Shown here in pieces: positions 1-12,360 of a stretch of 64,000 nt of DNA. The DNA is from Mastigias papua (lineage: Eukaryota > Cnidaria > Scyphozoa > Rhizostomeae > Mastigiidae). The translations under genes were made by a program, and so were the position numbers. The notes beneath the pieces are model-generated. The model was given only the letters and a program-made list of their open reading frames with translations, had not been told where the DNA came from and did no database searches. The DNA is taken from contig OZ025271.1 in assembly GCA_964019165.1 (NCBI GenBank), positions 9,247,775 through 9,311,774 of the forward strand. Reading direction: 5' to 3'. The first letter of the stretch is position 1. Every line of letters begins with the position of its first letter.

Positions 1-2
1 TG

Positions 3-267
3 AATAGCATGTGTTGGAATGATCGACAATTGCAAATGTTGCGCATACTCGAATGTCAAGTGAAGACAGAGGAGAGTTTTTTTAATGCATGCGATTGGGG
101 GATGTCATGCAAAAATTTTTGGTTAAGTACACTGGACATTAAGATTGAATGGTGGGAGAGGATGGTGGAGATGATGGAAGAAAGGCGAAGGAAGGGAGAT
201 TTAAAGACAGTGGGATTGTTCATAGAGAAATGCACTACTTACGTGAGTCACAGATTGAGAAAGAGGG
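3..267 (+). CDS. Possible exon of unknown gene, open at window edge
   Basis: The frame is open from the window edge through 88 codons and runs into a splice-donor-like GGTAAG near 267. The peptide is rich in Trp, Met, Glu, Lys and Arg (for example EWWERMVEMMEERRRKGD), so part could be a charged helix. I do not recognise the family. It could be the 3' part of an exon that begins outside the window, or a chance ORF. The start codon at 9 is not meaningful because the frame is open upstream of it. Confidence 0.2.
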
Positions 268-275
268 TAAGATGA

Positions 276-1400
276 TTTACTAATTAATTATTTGTTATTT
301 ATTAATTCATAAATAACCATTTTCAAAAATTTAAATGCAAATGGTATATTATATATGTGATAATTAGTAATTTGATAATTTTACTAACATTGCAATTCAA
401 ATATTTCAGAGAAGAGACATGCAGTTTGATATTTGTTTGTTAAACATTTAAATGGTTTATTAGAAAATAACAACTTTTGCATTCAATTGTTTGGATTTCA
501 TGTGTTGTTTAATTTTAATTAAGGGGATTATTGAAAAGTGCAAATTATAACAGGACAAGAATTATAGGGTGATTTTAGTTTTTGAGTTTGGACAATATTT
601 ATATCCAACAATCAAGTGATCTTTTAACAAAACTTGAAGGGCTATTTTATCAATGTATATAAGTTAGACAATAGTCATTGACTATATTTATCAATTTGCC
701 AAATCAGTAACTGCTTTTTTCAATAGAATAAAATATTTTTACATCAAACAACCAACATTTTACATGCAACAGGTTGTTTTTCTGGAATATACATATGAAT
801 CTAGGGATTCTGCCAGAGTCAAATTAGATCTCAAAAAGGGAGATTATGGGTTTAGAAAGAGTTGCTTTGATATTTGCTGGTTTTCAAATGACAACAGTTA
901 TTTAGTAGTTATGAAGTGTTTTACAGCTTTAAATCAATAAGATTTAAGTTTGACTTTTGATGTAATGTATGAAGAGAGTTTGTGTTGGACACGTGGTATT
1001 TTTTAAAGATGAAAAGAGACAATATGACGATGTATAGTAGGGATGTAGAAATTATTCTAGTTGTGGGGGTACTCGGGGGAATTACCCACTTTTCAGCTAT
1101 TGGCAATTAGAATGGTAAAGTGTGATGTCACAAATTTCCAAATTTGGATATTAGGTGATGTTTGACCCCCTTTTTAAATCAGCCATTGTAAAGTAGTCTG
1201 AAATGACTTGTATTTGATGCATTTCAATGGATCTTTTGGCAGTTTATTGCGCATGTAGTTTACATGATCTATTCCTATTTCCAGCCTTGTTCTTAATGCT
1301 ATGAACCAAGCCAATGACTCAATATGGTCAAAATATGGAAATTCTTACAACAGCTATGCGTGACGTCATCACTTTGCTACTCTATAGTCTATGTCTACAG
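276..1400. other. Non-coding, AT-rich
   Basis: I see no gene, RNA or clear repeat here. Short AT runs only; the small ORFs on either strand have no recognisable domain. Confidence 0.5.
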
Positions 1401-1553
1401 CAGGGACGTAGGAAGCATCTAAAAAGTGGGAGATCCAAGTGCTTAAAGGGGCACATTACCAAACCCATTTTGGGGCTCAAAGGGGCACTTTTTCATAGTT
1501 TGCTAAAAAGTAGGGGTCATGGTCCCTCTGGCCCCCCGGTTCCTACATCCCTT
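1401..1553. mobile_element. hAT-like MITE, 153 bp
   Basis: The ends are inverted copies: AGGGACGTAGGAA at 1402-1414 and TTCCTACATCCCT at 1540-1552. The 8-bp word GTCTACAG flanks it on both sides (1393-1400 and 1554-1561). An 8-bp target duplication and a terminus starting CAGGG are typical of the hAT superfamily. No transposase is present, so it is non-autonomous. One inverted-repeat base and the final base differ between the ends. Confidence 0.75.
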
Positions 1554-1561
1554 GTCTACAG

Positions 1562-2291
1562 GTTATGCAAGAAAGCTACATTAATTCAAAACTTACTTCT
1601 CCTTGATATGCTTTGTATATTTGAATATATCCAATATGATTAAACAGCAATAATAAATTCATATTGAATACAATGCAAATAAATTTTTGGCAATATCAAT
1701 TTTTTCCAAATATGCAAAAAAAATACAATATTCGTTTCTGCAATAAAATTGTCCTCATTTGCAATATGTGTAAATGGTTTGAGCTATAGAAAGTCCGTAA
1801 AACAACAGACACACAATTGTCCACACATAACGCTCCATTACTTAGAGTTCATTGTAGCAAAGTCCTTCCATTTAAGCAAGTAATTCCATTATCCTCAAAT
1901 GCAAATATACCTTTCTCTAAGTCCTCTGCTAAAAGTCAATAACTACATGACAAAATTGTTTCGCTTCATTCAATTTTCCATTGGAAATTTTACTTCTGTT
2001 ACTTCTTGATAAGCTCCATTTGTTCACTTCCCCGCTCAATGTCTTGTTGGTGTTCACGTCGGCAAATGCACGTTCTGTACACGAATGACATCACAATTGT
2101 CATCAGTTGGTGCCATATACCACCTACAAGTTGAATGCAGTTTAATTTCATCAGAAGTGCATAATAAATAGCCATTTTTATTTAAGTATTTCCAACGCGC
2201 GCTTTCAGGACAACTTTTCATCTCAAAAGCAGACTCGCAACTGTTAAAGATTTGCCTTGATTGCGTGATTTGGTGTGAGAAAAGGGCGGGA
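1562..2291. other. Non-coding, nothing recognised
   Basis: AT-rich sequence with no gene or repeat that I can support. Confidence 0.5.
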
Positions 2292-2355
2292 AAAAGTAGC
2301 CTAGGCTCTAATTCCTATCATAATGGCCCTGATGGGATTTTGTTTAGTGAATGAG
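2292..2355 (+). repeat. Dispersed repeat, copy 1
   Basis: This stretch resembles 5423-5481: both contain AGTAGCCT, then CTAATTC, then ATCATAATGG and CTGATG, with several substitutions. Nature unknown; an old transposon fragment or local duplication. Confidence 0.5.
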
Positions 2356-2954
2356 ATGGCTTGTGTGAGTTTGTGCTATTTACTGTAGTTTCAAAACAAA
2401 CCATTGAAGAATTGAGCACGGATTTTTCAAGAAGTGCTACTTTAATCCATTGTTATTTTGCTAAATTCGGTATTTGCAACCGTTAATCCATGTAGCCTGT
2501 GTAGATTTACATAGGCAGGGCTATTGTCAAACAAACACACTGAGTTTCAGGAGACACTGGGCTGCGCATTGGTAGACTTGAACAGAAGGATATATGTTCA
2601 TCTTCTTTTGGATCTTTGTTTTTCCATTATTATTTGAAATCGATGAAAGCTGTAGAAGAAGTGAGAATGTGTATGTAAAGGCATTGGTTTCACAATGGCA
2701 TTTGGAGACGCTTGTACTTTGTCATATTTCTTTTGGCCCATCTGAATGGAACTTCTAATGAGAAATAGTTTGGTCCTGCATATGTAATCATGATATTCTT
2801 TTCAACCCGTTCAGATCCATGGGGTTAAGAAACAACCCTACCCAAATTGATAAAAGCTGATAAACTTTTATAATTTGCAGTTTTGATTTTCCAAGTTGAC
2901 AGTCAAGACAGTCTGGAAATTGAACATCACTGTATATTGCAATACTGTGCTGAA
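2356..2954. other. Non-coding, nothing recognised
   Basis: No supported gene or repeat. Confidence 0.45.
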
Positions 2955-3433
2955 GGCCTGATTATATGGAGAAAATTGTCCCGTTTTGCCAGGATGGGAC
3001 GTTTTACTGGGATCCATTTGTTCTGGTGACGCTCTTGTTGAAAACAGTTTGCAATTATATGAGATCTTAATTTCGTCTCAGCCAGGGGGGGGCCAATTTT
3101 CAGAGGCAGGATCTCACCTTTGTTTAACTGGGATCCCAGCAAGGAGAGGCATTTTTTATCCATATACGCGTAATCAACACATCCCTGCAAGCCGGGTCAA
3201 ATTCTGAGTGAGTACGCACGTATATCAATCACGCGACATAAAGAATGCATAAATTTGACAATACACTTAAATTTTAAGTTAAACAAAAGTTTTGGCGCCA
3301 AACACATCCAGATTCGTCCCACTTTGCTTGGATGATTTTCCTCCTGTAATCTCAATAGAAACTTTCCCCATGGTAGGTGAAAATTTATCTCTTCCTGGCA
3401 AAGCAAGGCACTTTCTCTCCATATAATCAGGCC
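2955..3433. mobile_element. Terminal inverted repeat element, 479 bp
   Basis: GGCCTGATTATATGGAGA at 2955-2972 is perfectly inverted at 3416-3433. Similarity continues inwards imperfectly for about 20 more bases (both ends have TTTGCCAGGA). No transposase ORF is inside, so this is probably a MITE. I could not define a target duplication, so the superfamily is open. Confidence 0.65.
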
Positions 3434-3913
3434 CTCAATGCGCCGTTTGCTTTCATTCTGAGTAAATTTCACACTCAAGACTTTTCCCTTTGATAATTTG
3501 TTGTTGACTTCAACTTGGCATTGACGTTCAATGAGCTTACCCTTTTTCAGATCTCAATAGAGTTGATCATTCTAGGAAAACAAAATTCCTTGATCATTGT
3601 GTTAGGGCTCTATGTCAGATTGAAAATTGATTACAGTTGACAAGACAGGAAAGTTCAACTGGCTGTCTATTCCTGTAATCTCGAATTTGACTGTGCAAGC
3701 AGTGCCCTCTTCCTGAACTACATGTATGTTCTTTTGCCAAAAGCATGATGGAAAGGATGCAAAAATCTCTGCTCTCCTTTGGCTTCACAAAGAAAATTCA
3801 TTACCTATGAAATTTAGGAAAGATGTAAGAAACTTTTGATAGTGAAATGGCCAGAAAATTTAAGAAACTGCCTACCAGTACTGGATTTAGTTTCATATAA
3901 AAAAATACGTGCA
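3434..3913. other. Non-coding, nothing recognised
   Basis: AT-rich; no feature I can support. Confidence 0.4.
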
Positions 3914-4415
3914 TACCGTAAATCCTCGAATAAGCCCCCGGGGGCTTATTTGCGACAATGAATTTTTGAGTGCAGGCTTATTCAAGGGTTGGGATTTTTT
4001 CAAAGCCTAGCATTTTCCTCAAGGGTTGAACTAAAAACCGACATAATATTTCAATCAACTAAATTTTGAGCCTCTTATTAGAGAAGCTGATATCGTTAAA
4101 GGAGTTACAGAGTGTTGTGTGAAGATTTAACAAACATTATAATGTTTCTATTATCACGAAGGTCGCATTTCTCTTTGCTTTTTTGCCTCCATTCAACGGA
4201 AGTAATAATGTATAGATATTGTCTTGTGAGGACTTCTTGAAGTATGATATTATTCTATAATTATGCTTCCCTCGAATAAGCCCCCATGGGGACGTATTTG
4301 AGGGGGCACTTATTTGCAAAGATGATTTTTTAGTTGAGGGCTTATTCGAGGGGGGCTTATTTGGAGGGGGGCTTATTTGGAGGTGGGAGCTTATTCAAGG
4401 ATTTACTTTACGGTT
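3914..4415 (+). mobile_element. MITE with TACCGTAAATCC ends, copy 1
   Basis: It starts TACCGTAAATCCTCG at 3914 and ends with the inverted match ATTTACTTTACGGT. Multiple GGGGGCTTATT units lie near both ends. A second copy in the same orientation lies at 36472-36913 and shares the internal stretch around GAAGCTGATATCGTTAAA, showing one family. No coding capacity. Confidence 0.7.
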
Positions 4416-5422
4416 TTTATGGCATTCGCCTGATCTACATGTGAAGCAAGGATTGCTGGTGGTTTTTAACAATGTTGTCAGAATTTGCTTGTGATTTTGG
4501 TTAGTTGATTGCATGTGTAAAGTTCTCAGGGATCATTCAACTACATTTACGCTCAATATTACTCAATTTTAAACTCCCTCCCTTGTACGATTTATTATGT
4601 TTTTGGATGTACTCCCTCCTTATCGTGCTTACTTTTAAGTCATCAATACTTTTTCTAAATATTTGAATCAATTGTTTATCTCGCTATGTCCAAAGTTCGC
4701 AAAAAATTACATCATGACTAATCTAAGAAACCTAACCTTATCACACTTTTGTGAAAATGAATGCGAACATGAAAGAAAAGGAACAATAGTCTAAAACAGC
4801 AAATTCACCACTCAAAAAGTGACCTCTCAAAATTTCACTTCACTTTTTTTCAATGATTGCGATAGATGATTCTCAAATAAATTGAAGATATTAAATGCTA
4901 CAGATTTTGCACTAAAATTTGATAATATTACAAAATGCAGCACAATTCCAACCACTTTCATGAGTCACTGTTGTTCATTATGGAAATGGGAGTGAGATTT
5001 TATATCTCTGCTTTAATTGTCACTTTCTAAGCAAAGCCAGATATAGTCGGATTTTAGAAGTTGAGCTAGAACTGCAAGAAATTAAAGACTGAACGAGTGT
5101 CAGACGAGAACAGCTTTTCAGTATGCCTTAAACATGGTGAGGTTTTTTCGCTCTGTACTGAACTTCAAGAAATGCTTTTTTAATTTTTAGCACTCTTCTT
5201 TCCCTTGAATATTGTTTAAAATATATCAGACAACAATATGTTGCGTTTTAACAATATGTTACGCTTATTCCATTCAGTACTGGCAGTGTGTGATCTGTTT
5301 TATTTAGGGAAAGCAGTTTTATGGTGGGTGTTGATGTAGTTCCTACAGAAAGAGCAACATCAAATTTGTATGTGGGGGCCAATCAAATGTATCTCTTCAT
5401 TGCGTGAAAATGAAACTGAACT
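4416..5422. other. Non-coding, nothing recognised
   Basis: No gene or repeat that I can support. Confidence 0.45.
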
Positions 5423-5481
5423 GAAAAGTAGCCTTGGCCCTAATTCCCATCATAATGGGGCTGATGTATTGTTTGTGAATG
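5423..5481 (+). repeat. Dispersed repeat, copy 2
   Basis: Diverged match to 2292-2355, about 3.1 kb upstream, in the same orientation. Confidence 0.5.
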
Positions 5482-5841
5482 TCAAAGAAGTTACCTGTTT
5501 ATTTATTCTTATAGATAGTGCAATGTGGCGTGGAGCTCCAGATTGATGGACGAGACGTGGTGAGTTGATTGAAGTTGTGGTTTGATGCAACTGTTTAAAG
5601 AAAGATAACGATAATAACCGTGATTAGGACAACTTGATCGGGAAACACAGTTGTATGACAACCTTTTAGAAAACAAATGATGGAAAAAGAGCAGTGATGA
5701 TTTAATGAAGACTATCCGGTAACATGTTTGTTATGTAGACATTTCTTACCCATTTCAGCATCCATTAGCAGTATGACAATTTCACGACAATAGTGATGGT
5801 GGTTAAGTTTTTGAATGATTATCTAGTTGATTTACTGAAAA

Positions 5842-6048
5842 TCGATTGATTGATTGATTGATTGATTGATTCATGATTGATTGATCGATGAATTGATTGA
5901 TTGATTCATTCATTCATGATTGATTGATTGATTGATTGATGATTGATTGATTGATCATTGAATAGATTTATTGAGTGATTGATTGATCAATGGATTGATT
6001 GATCGATCGATTGATTGATTGATTGATTGATTGACTGATTGATTGACT
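5842..6048. repeat. GATT/TGAT microsatellite
   Basis: About 200 bp of GATT repeats with occasional CATT and CGAT interruptions. Simple sequence, no spacers, so not a CRISPR array. Confidence 0.95.
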
Positions 6049-6569
6049 TAGTCTGTGTATATCATCATTGTTTTATATTACACAAATCATTGTCTATAAG
6101 AAACTCATTATAAGAAGCTTTAGTGCTGTAGACAGATTTTGTACAACTCACTCGGATAAATGATTGTCGGTTCTGTTCCGGAATTTTGAAGAGTATCATA
6201 AATTCTTGTGATTGGTCTTCTCGCTTCCTTTACCATGTAAATGAAACTGTCATTCAAGAAAACCTATGCACAGGGTAGAAGGGGTTGGTAAATTGGTTCT
6301 TGTTAAGAACATTGATTGTGTTGTAAACTTTGGCGTGTATGCAGCTGAACCTGACAATTGGGCAGTGATGAAACTGATGGTGCTAGTGGTAGTGAGGGAG
6401 GGAGGAGTGAAGGCATGAGACTAACACCTCAGGGCAAAATGTTAGGGCCAGGCTAGTTAGGTATTAGGGAAAAGCACTCTGTAAACATATGCTCCATCAT
6501 GGCAGATCTGTAGAAGCATCAGATGAAATCAATTATATGCGTTTAAGAATTGTCATTAGCTTCTTTTCA
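6049..6569. other. Non-coding, nothing recognised
   Basis: Sequence between the microsatellite and the Harbinger end; no gene seen. Confidence 0.4.
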
Positions 6570-6730
6570 GCCTGATTTCCACAGGATCGCCACCTGTCGC
6601 TACCTGTCGCTACTGCCCATTAGATTTTAAGGTCGCCAACTGCCGCTACCTGTCGCGTCTGGTCATTAGATTTTAAGATTGCTGGCTTTCGCTACCTGTC
6701 GCTGCCTTTCGCTTCCTGTCGCTAATAAAA
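6570..6730. repeat. Subterminal repeats of the Harbinger element
   Basis: CTACCTGTCGC recurs several times and CATTAGATTTTAAG occurs twice in units of roughly 50-60 bp. The inverted form (GCGACAGGTAGTGACAGG) is at 16822-16842. Repeats in this position may be transposase or accessory-protein binding sites. Confidence 0.6.
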
Positions 6731-7430
6731 TGAACTTGCTTTTGGTACAATTGCAAAATTTGATGCTACAGTTAAAATGGCCTCTTCTTGGGAAGCTGTC
6801 TTGTGAGAATCCAGCCTCTATGGTTTACTTGCGGTAAACAGACATTACACGCAGAAGACAACACAGATGTTGGGTAAGAAAGATATTTCTACTCAGAGCA
6901 AAGCTTAGTTTTTACAACACCTTGATGAGGGAGCTGAGACTGCATGATAGAGATTATTTTTGCAGGTAACAAATGTTAACACTATTTCTGCATTAGAACT
7001 CAGAAACAAGGTTCTTGTGACAGGACAGCTCAGGCACCCAATTATGGAGGGCTACTGAGGTACTAGACCCTGTCCTCTTTCTTAAAGGATAAAAAGCCCC
7101 TTTTCGGCTTATGATATATGCTTTTAATTGCCATTACCCAAGGAAGTAAGGAAATCAGGAAAAGTCTTGTAATATACCTTCTGTTTCTTAAGTTACAAGT
7201 TAGTATTCTAAGCCGTATCCTCTAAAAGCTTCTAGTAGGCCTGTTTTGCATTAGACCCCTACACTTGATAGTTGCCATATGCTCGTCTGAGGCTAGACAC
7301 TTGGAAGTTTTCTTTGAATTTACTGAGTTAGTTTATGTTTGGATTTCTCTAGATGGCATAACATCCAAATCTTTCCTCCATAAAACCAGATAGTACTATA
7401 ACTTCCTTGCATTTATTATTTATATTCTAG

Positions 7431-7752
7431 ATTTCTTCAAATAGCACCAGAAGAATTAGAGCATTTACTCTTTTTTGTAGGGCCTAAGATAGCCAAGGGG
7501 CAATTGCATTTGGAATTGGCCGTGCAACAATATCAAATATTATTAAAGAAACCTGTGCTGCATTATGGGCAACTTGGAGAAACACATACTTGAGAATGCC
7601 TTAAAATGCACAAGAATCGCTCGAAATTGGAAGAGAATTTAAAGACTAGTGGCAATATCCCAATTGCATTGGAGCACTGGATGGAAAGCATATTTCAACT
7701 GAATGTCCCCAAAGAGCTGGTTCAACATATTTCAATTATATAAAGTTCCACA
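7431..7752 (+). pseudogene. Harbinger transposase, block A (N-terminal and first Asp)
   Basis: In shifting frames this reads FLQIAPEELEHLLFFVGPKI, then GRATISNIIKETCAALWATW, then [15 protein letters not shown] and AGSTYFNY, which follow the order of PIF/Harbinger (HARBI1-like) transposases. GALDGKH carries the first catalytic Asp of the DDE triad. About 40 residues between VGPKI and the helix-turn-helix part seem deleted, and there are frameshifts and stops. The block ends exactly at the target-site duplication of the LINE at 7753-9946. Non-functional. Confidence 0.75.
7742..7752 (+). repeat. LINE target-site duplication, left copy
   Basis: AAAGTTCCACA, repeated exactly at 9947-9957. It flanks the LINE fragment inserted in the Harbinger transposase. 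Confidence 0.85.
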
Positions 7753-9946
7753 TGCAAAGACATATACTGGTGCAGACTGTGGTTTAGATTGTGACCATGT
7801 CCCAGTAGTGGCGGTAATGAAAGTAAAATTAAAGAAGGCAAAGAAGAGGAAGACATGCAAAGTTAGGAAGTAATGGAAAGATCTTAATGGATAGAAATTG
7901 AGAAGGAAATACTTAAATTGATGAGAAGAAAAGGTATGAGGTTCTAGGTGGGGTGTTTCAGAGGATGAAGGGAAGGAATGGAGCGTGAATGGAAGAATTT
8001 ACAGAAGGCACTGGTAGAGACAGCTGAAAACGTCATACCTGAGAAGGCAAGAGCAACACGGCGACCATGGATGGCACAGAACATACTCAGTTTGAGGATG
8101 AGAGAAGAAAATGGAAGTTAAACACTGTAAAGTATAGAGAGCTAGATAAAGAAATCAAGAAAAAGTGTAGAGAACGGAGAGAGGAGTGGATGTTGCAAAA
8201 ATGTGATGAAATTGAGGATTTGGAACAGACTAATTCATCAAGAGTATGTGATAAGATCAAAGAATTAGGAAGCAACACAGGGATCTCTAGGAATATCATA
8301 AAAAGATAAAGATGATAACATATTGGTAGAAGTAGATGAAATAAAGATTAGATGGGAAGAATATGTCAAAATGCTTTATAATGATGATAGAGGAGAGATA
8401 CTAAAATTTATTGATGCTTTATTAGGCCCTCCACTTATGCAATATGAAATAAGAGCAGCAATAAAGGCTATGAGAAAGTGAAAGGCAGCAGGAGAAGATG
8501 AAATTGTTATAGATATGATAGAAGCTACAGAGGAATTTGGAATAATGAAAATAGCTGATTTAGCAAACAGAGTTTATGAGAGTGGGTATATACCAAATGC
8601 TATGAGAGAATCAGTATTCGTTGCAATCCCAAAGAAATCAGGTGCTTTAGAATGCTCTAAACACAGAACTATAAACATTATGAGTGAACTTGGTAAGGTA
8701 TTGTTTAGGGTAGTAATGAACAGATTGAGAGGAAAGATCAATGAGAATGTCTTGGAGGAAAAGTATGGATTTAGGAAAGGGAAAGGTACTAACAATGCAA
8801 TATTTGCTTTAAGAATGATAATTGAACGGTCTGCTGAAATGCAGAAGACTGCTTTTCTCTGTTTTGTGGACTTTGAGAAGGTATTTGACATTGTTTACCA
8901 CGAGTAGTTGGTTAAGATCTGAGAGAGCACAGGAATGGATGGGAAAGACACCAGGTTGATAGGCAACTTGTATTGGAATCAGAAAGCTGCAGTGAGAATA
9001 GAGAATGAAGTGACAGATTGGACTGAAATAAAAAGAGGAGTGAGGCAAGGCTGCGTATTGTCCCCAGATTTGTTCTCATTGTACAGTCAAGTGGTTATGG
9101 ATGCGTTGAAAGACTTAGAAGGTATCTCAGCCGGCGGAAGGAACGTGAACAATGTCAGATATGCTGATGATACAGTATTGATCGCTGATTCTGAGAAGAA
9201 GCTACAAGCGCTAATGAACAAGCTAAAGGACGAGTGTGAGAGTAAAGGACTGAGAATAAATTTAGACATGACCAATACATTGACAGTTACAAAGAGCAAA
9301 GAGAAAGTGAAAGTGAAGATAAAGTGGGAGAGACGGAAGTAAAGCAAGTTGAAAGTTTTGTTTATTTGGGAAGCACCAGTACTGACCAAGGAAATAGTGA
9401 GAAGGAGATTGTAAAACGGATTGGATTGGCAAAGAAGACATTTGGTAATATGGATAAGTTGTTGAAGAATTTGAGTATGAGTATAAGTTTAGAGTAAGAA
9501 TATTGAAATGTTTTGTGTGATCAAAGTTGTTATATGGATATGTGGTATGGGCGATTAGGAAGGATTTGAGAAGAAAATTAGATGCAGTTGGAATGTGGTT
9601 TGTAAGACGAATGTTAAGGATACAATGGACGAACAAAGTTTCACATGAAGAGGTATTGAGAAGAGTGGGATTGGAATGGGGATTGATGAGAAGTATTGAG
9701 AAGAGACAGCTGCAATTTCTTGGTCACATACTAATAGCATAAGGATTGGAAAGTGACTGTTTGCTGACAATGATAAATGGAAGGAGGGCTAAAGGACGAA
9801 AGCGGTAGAAATTCATGGATTGTTTTCTAGAAAGGTTTAGTGGATGGTACAAAGTAGCGGAGTTAGTGCATTTAGCAAAAGATAGACAGAAGTGGAGATT
9901 CATGATCGCTAACGTCACATGACACACAACACGGAAAGAAAGACAG
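7753..9946 (+). mobile_element. 5'-truncated non-LTR retrotransposon (RTE-like)
   Basis: A 2.19-kb insertion between perfect 11-bp duplications. It starts inside the endonuclease domain and runs through the complete RT and C-terminal region to a short A-rich tail (GGAAAGAAAGACAGAAAG). Truncation at the 5' end with a target duplication is standard for target-primed reverse transcription. Joining the two flanks restores the Harbinger reading through KFHS, confirming the borders. Confidence 0.85.
7754..9922 (+). pseudogene. LINE endonuclease C-terminus and reverse transcriptase
   Basis: The endonuclease end is seen as [18 protein letters not shown] charged linker follows at about 8067-8309. The RT is recognisable from AIPKKSGALECSKHRTINI (about 8613) through GFRKGKGTNNAIFALRMI, CFVDFEKVFD, GVRQGCVLSPDLFSLYS and the catalytic RYADDTVLIAD (about 9160-9190), so the YADD box is intact. 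The C-terminal part reads MWFVRRMLRIQWTNKV and RQLQFLGHI and ends VAELVHLAKDRQKWRF...ANVT at 9922. At least four in-frame stops and several frameshifts make it dead. The motif set resembles RTE-type and so-called craniofacial development protein 2-like LINEs; the clade is from memory. Confidence 0.8.
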
Positions 9947-9957
9947 AAAGTTCCACA
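9947..9957 (+). repeat. LINE target-site duplication, right copy
   Basis: AAAGTTCCACA, exact repeat of 7742-7752. Confidence 0.85.
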
Positions 9958-10261
9958 GCTTTGTGCTTTAGCATTTTGTGATGCAAAGCATTGCTTTATT
10001 ATGGTAGACATAAGAGCGTTTGGTGGAGATAATTATGTAAATGTTTTGTCAAACTGACGTTTGCAGAGTGCCATCCCAGCAGTACTGGAGTTCCAAAGCC
10101 AACTTATCAAGGTGATAGAATCCTCCCATATGTTTTAGTTGCTGATGATATTTTCCCATTATAACCATACCTTGTAAAACCTTATACAGGAAAAGCAATT
10201 ACTGAAAAACACCGCATGTTCAATTACGGCCATTCAGGCAAGGAGAACAATAGAAAACACA
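9947..10261 (+). pseudogene. Harbinger transposase, block B (second Asp and Glu)
   Basis: Continues block A after the LINE: KFHSFVL, FCDAKHCFIMVDI, FGGDNYVNVL, PKPTYQGDRILPYVLVADDI, NHTL or KPYTGKAIT depending on frame, then RARRTIENT. VADDIF and RRTIENT are the second Asp and the Glu regions of the Harbinger DDE triad. One frameshift occurs after KFHSFVL and others follow. The block is cut at 10261/10262 by the Helitron-like insertion, just before the conserved FGIL that starts block C. Confidence 0.75.
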
Positions 10262-10799
10262 TAGCTTAGTACTGATAGCCCGCTACACGCGGGCTTCCCT
10301 AGCCCCAGTTCAAAAGTTGCATATTAGCCTTGGACAGACTAACGCTGTGCCCCCATGAAAGTTGCTTGGTGTTGTCGCATAGGATCACGAGAAGGTGACG
10401 TCATGGGCCTCTGCGATGGAGCACGTGACTTTCTGCCTTGCATTGTGCAAATCGAGGAAAATTGCGAGAAAAAATTATGCAAAAAATGCTCGGATACCTG
10501 CACTAGGCCACGGGGCAGTAAAGAGAAAGGAAGAGAATCAAGAAGCCCCGTAGCCTAGCGCAGGTATCCGAGCATTTTTTGCATAATTTTTTCTCGCAAT
10601 TTTCTTCGATTTGCACAATGCAAGGCAGAAAGTCACGTGCTCCATCGCAGAGGCCCATGACGTCACCTTCTCGTGATCCTATGCGACCAGACCAAGCAAC
10701 TTTCATGGGGGCACAGCGTTAGTCTGTCCAAGGCTAATATGCAACTTTTGAACTGGGGCTAGGGAAGCCCGCGTGTAGCGGGCTATCAGTACTAAGCTA
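10262..10799. repeat. Giant foldback, two 255-bp arms
   Basis: Bases 10262-10516 are inverted at 10545-10799 with only a few differences, around a 28-bp spacer rich in AAGAGAAAGG-type purines. Each arm carries the Helitron-like 3' hairpin at its outer end and a conserved ATGCTCGGATACCTGC near the centre. A third, diverged single arm is at 13265-13570. The nearly identical arms mean recent formation or gene conversion. The two ORFs in it, one per strand, are mirror images and not genes. Confidence 0.9.
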
Positions 10800-12360
10800 G
10801 TCTCTATTATACGAATTGTTGAATGCACAGAATTGTTTAAAATGCTCTCTACAATGAGGCACTAATGAAACTACATGACATATTGTCTCCTGCCTCACTC
10901 AACTCTAACTTAAGCAGTCCTGGAAATAATTTTAAGATGTTATACGAGATAAAATATAGCACATGAATTGGCAGGTATGAGTGGTTCTGTTATCATGTAG
11001 GTGACCACTAATCCTGTCCACAGAGGTACACAATCAAGTCTGATCCATAAACGTAGGTGTTATACAACTGGAATCTGTGATAGGACTTGGTAGTTCAAGG
11101 TGATAAAACAACAGAATAGTGCTTAGTATTCCTATAGCACACCTTTATATAATATATAACAGAGTGTAAAGCTATTGATTGAGCAGCATGAATCATATTA
11201 GATATCAGCCAGAGTTCTTGGGGGGAGTCCATAGGTTATGGCTATACAAAACAAATAATGCAGCTATCCAGTACTAAATTATCTGTTACAACCATGTGAA
11301 ATTCAAATTTCAACCAATAATTGTAGTTAGATAGGGGAAAGTGGCCCCATACACCAAATATTGCTTTCTAGTACTAATTCATCCCTAAAAAAACTATAAT
11401 ATCATATGCAGAATGATCTATGGAAGTCAGTAATTCTTTGAAATGAGTAATAATATATATCCTGTATCATCAACTCAGATGTCAAACGAAGGCATTACCT
11501 CAGTGGGGGCAAGGGGCTTCATAAATTAAGTCTAGGAAATAAACATGATGGTCATATCTAGTAATAATTCATCCCTTAAGAGTATATCATCACGTGCAGA
11601 ATGATCTATGGAATTCGGTAATGGCATGTATAACAAATGATCTCAGAAAGAAGGGGAACTGTGTCCCAACAGAAGAACATTCAGTATAGTGGAACCCCTT
11701 AAATTTGACTTGACCAGAATAACTCTACCATCTATAGTGGAAATAACTATGAAGCCTACTGTAAATACAGTGAAAACAAAATAAAAAGAGAGTTACTGAG
11801 CTGAGAATAAAGTTGGTAACATCTTAGTGTTTGCCTGTAAAACGTGTATGATAAAATCAAGGAGTATATTTGACTGTAAGGGCAATATCTCAAATGTAAG
11901 CAAAGTGCCCAAACTCTTGAGACATCCTAACATCCAACTCACGTGCATATACTAAGAATCAAGAGCAAGCTAAAAGCTCCTAGTTCGTCAGCAAATATTG
12001 CATTACATACTTCCTCAATATCATAACCATGCTTCTGCGGTAACAAAACGGTAATTTAGAAGAGAAAATCAAGCAAACCTGAGAGGAACTGCCTTGATCT
12101 TATTGCCCTGAAGCAAATTTATGGAATCACCCTCAAAAGACCACAATTAAATCCAAAACAAAGGACAACAGGTATCTGCGATCGTGAGATGAACTTCGGA
12201 ATCCCCTCGTTTTTCACAGTAAACACTATGACAAAGGTAAAGAGTGAAAGTAAAAACTGCAAAATTAGGGTAACCAAATTCAGCAATAGCCCTATACACA
12301 CTTCAGTGAAAGCATTCCATATACCAATACTTTATCGCCAAACATAACCATATCCTATGC
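10800..12360. other. Non-coding interior of Helitron-like element 1
   Basis: No gene. A diverged tandem duplication of about 190 bp is visible: GCAGAATGATCTATGGAA occurs at about 11408 and again at about 11597, each preceded by CTAGTA-ATTCATCCCT. The flanking sequence is AT-rich. Confidence 0.55.

Noticed and set aside
5842..6048. CRISPR-like regular repeats
   Set aside because: A simple GATT microsatellite without spacers in a eukaryotic sequence.
8087..9389. Minus-strand ORFs over the LINE RT
   Set aside because: Shadows of the plus-strand RT, which has the YADD box and the correct motif order.
10355..10706. Two 67-residue ORFs on opposite strands with almost identical protein
   Set aside because: They are mirror images produced by the 255-bp inverted repeat, with no domain and no codon signal.
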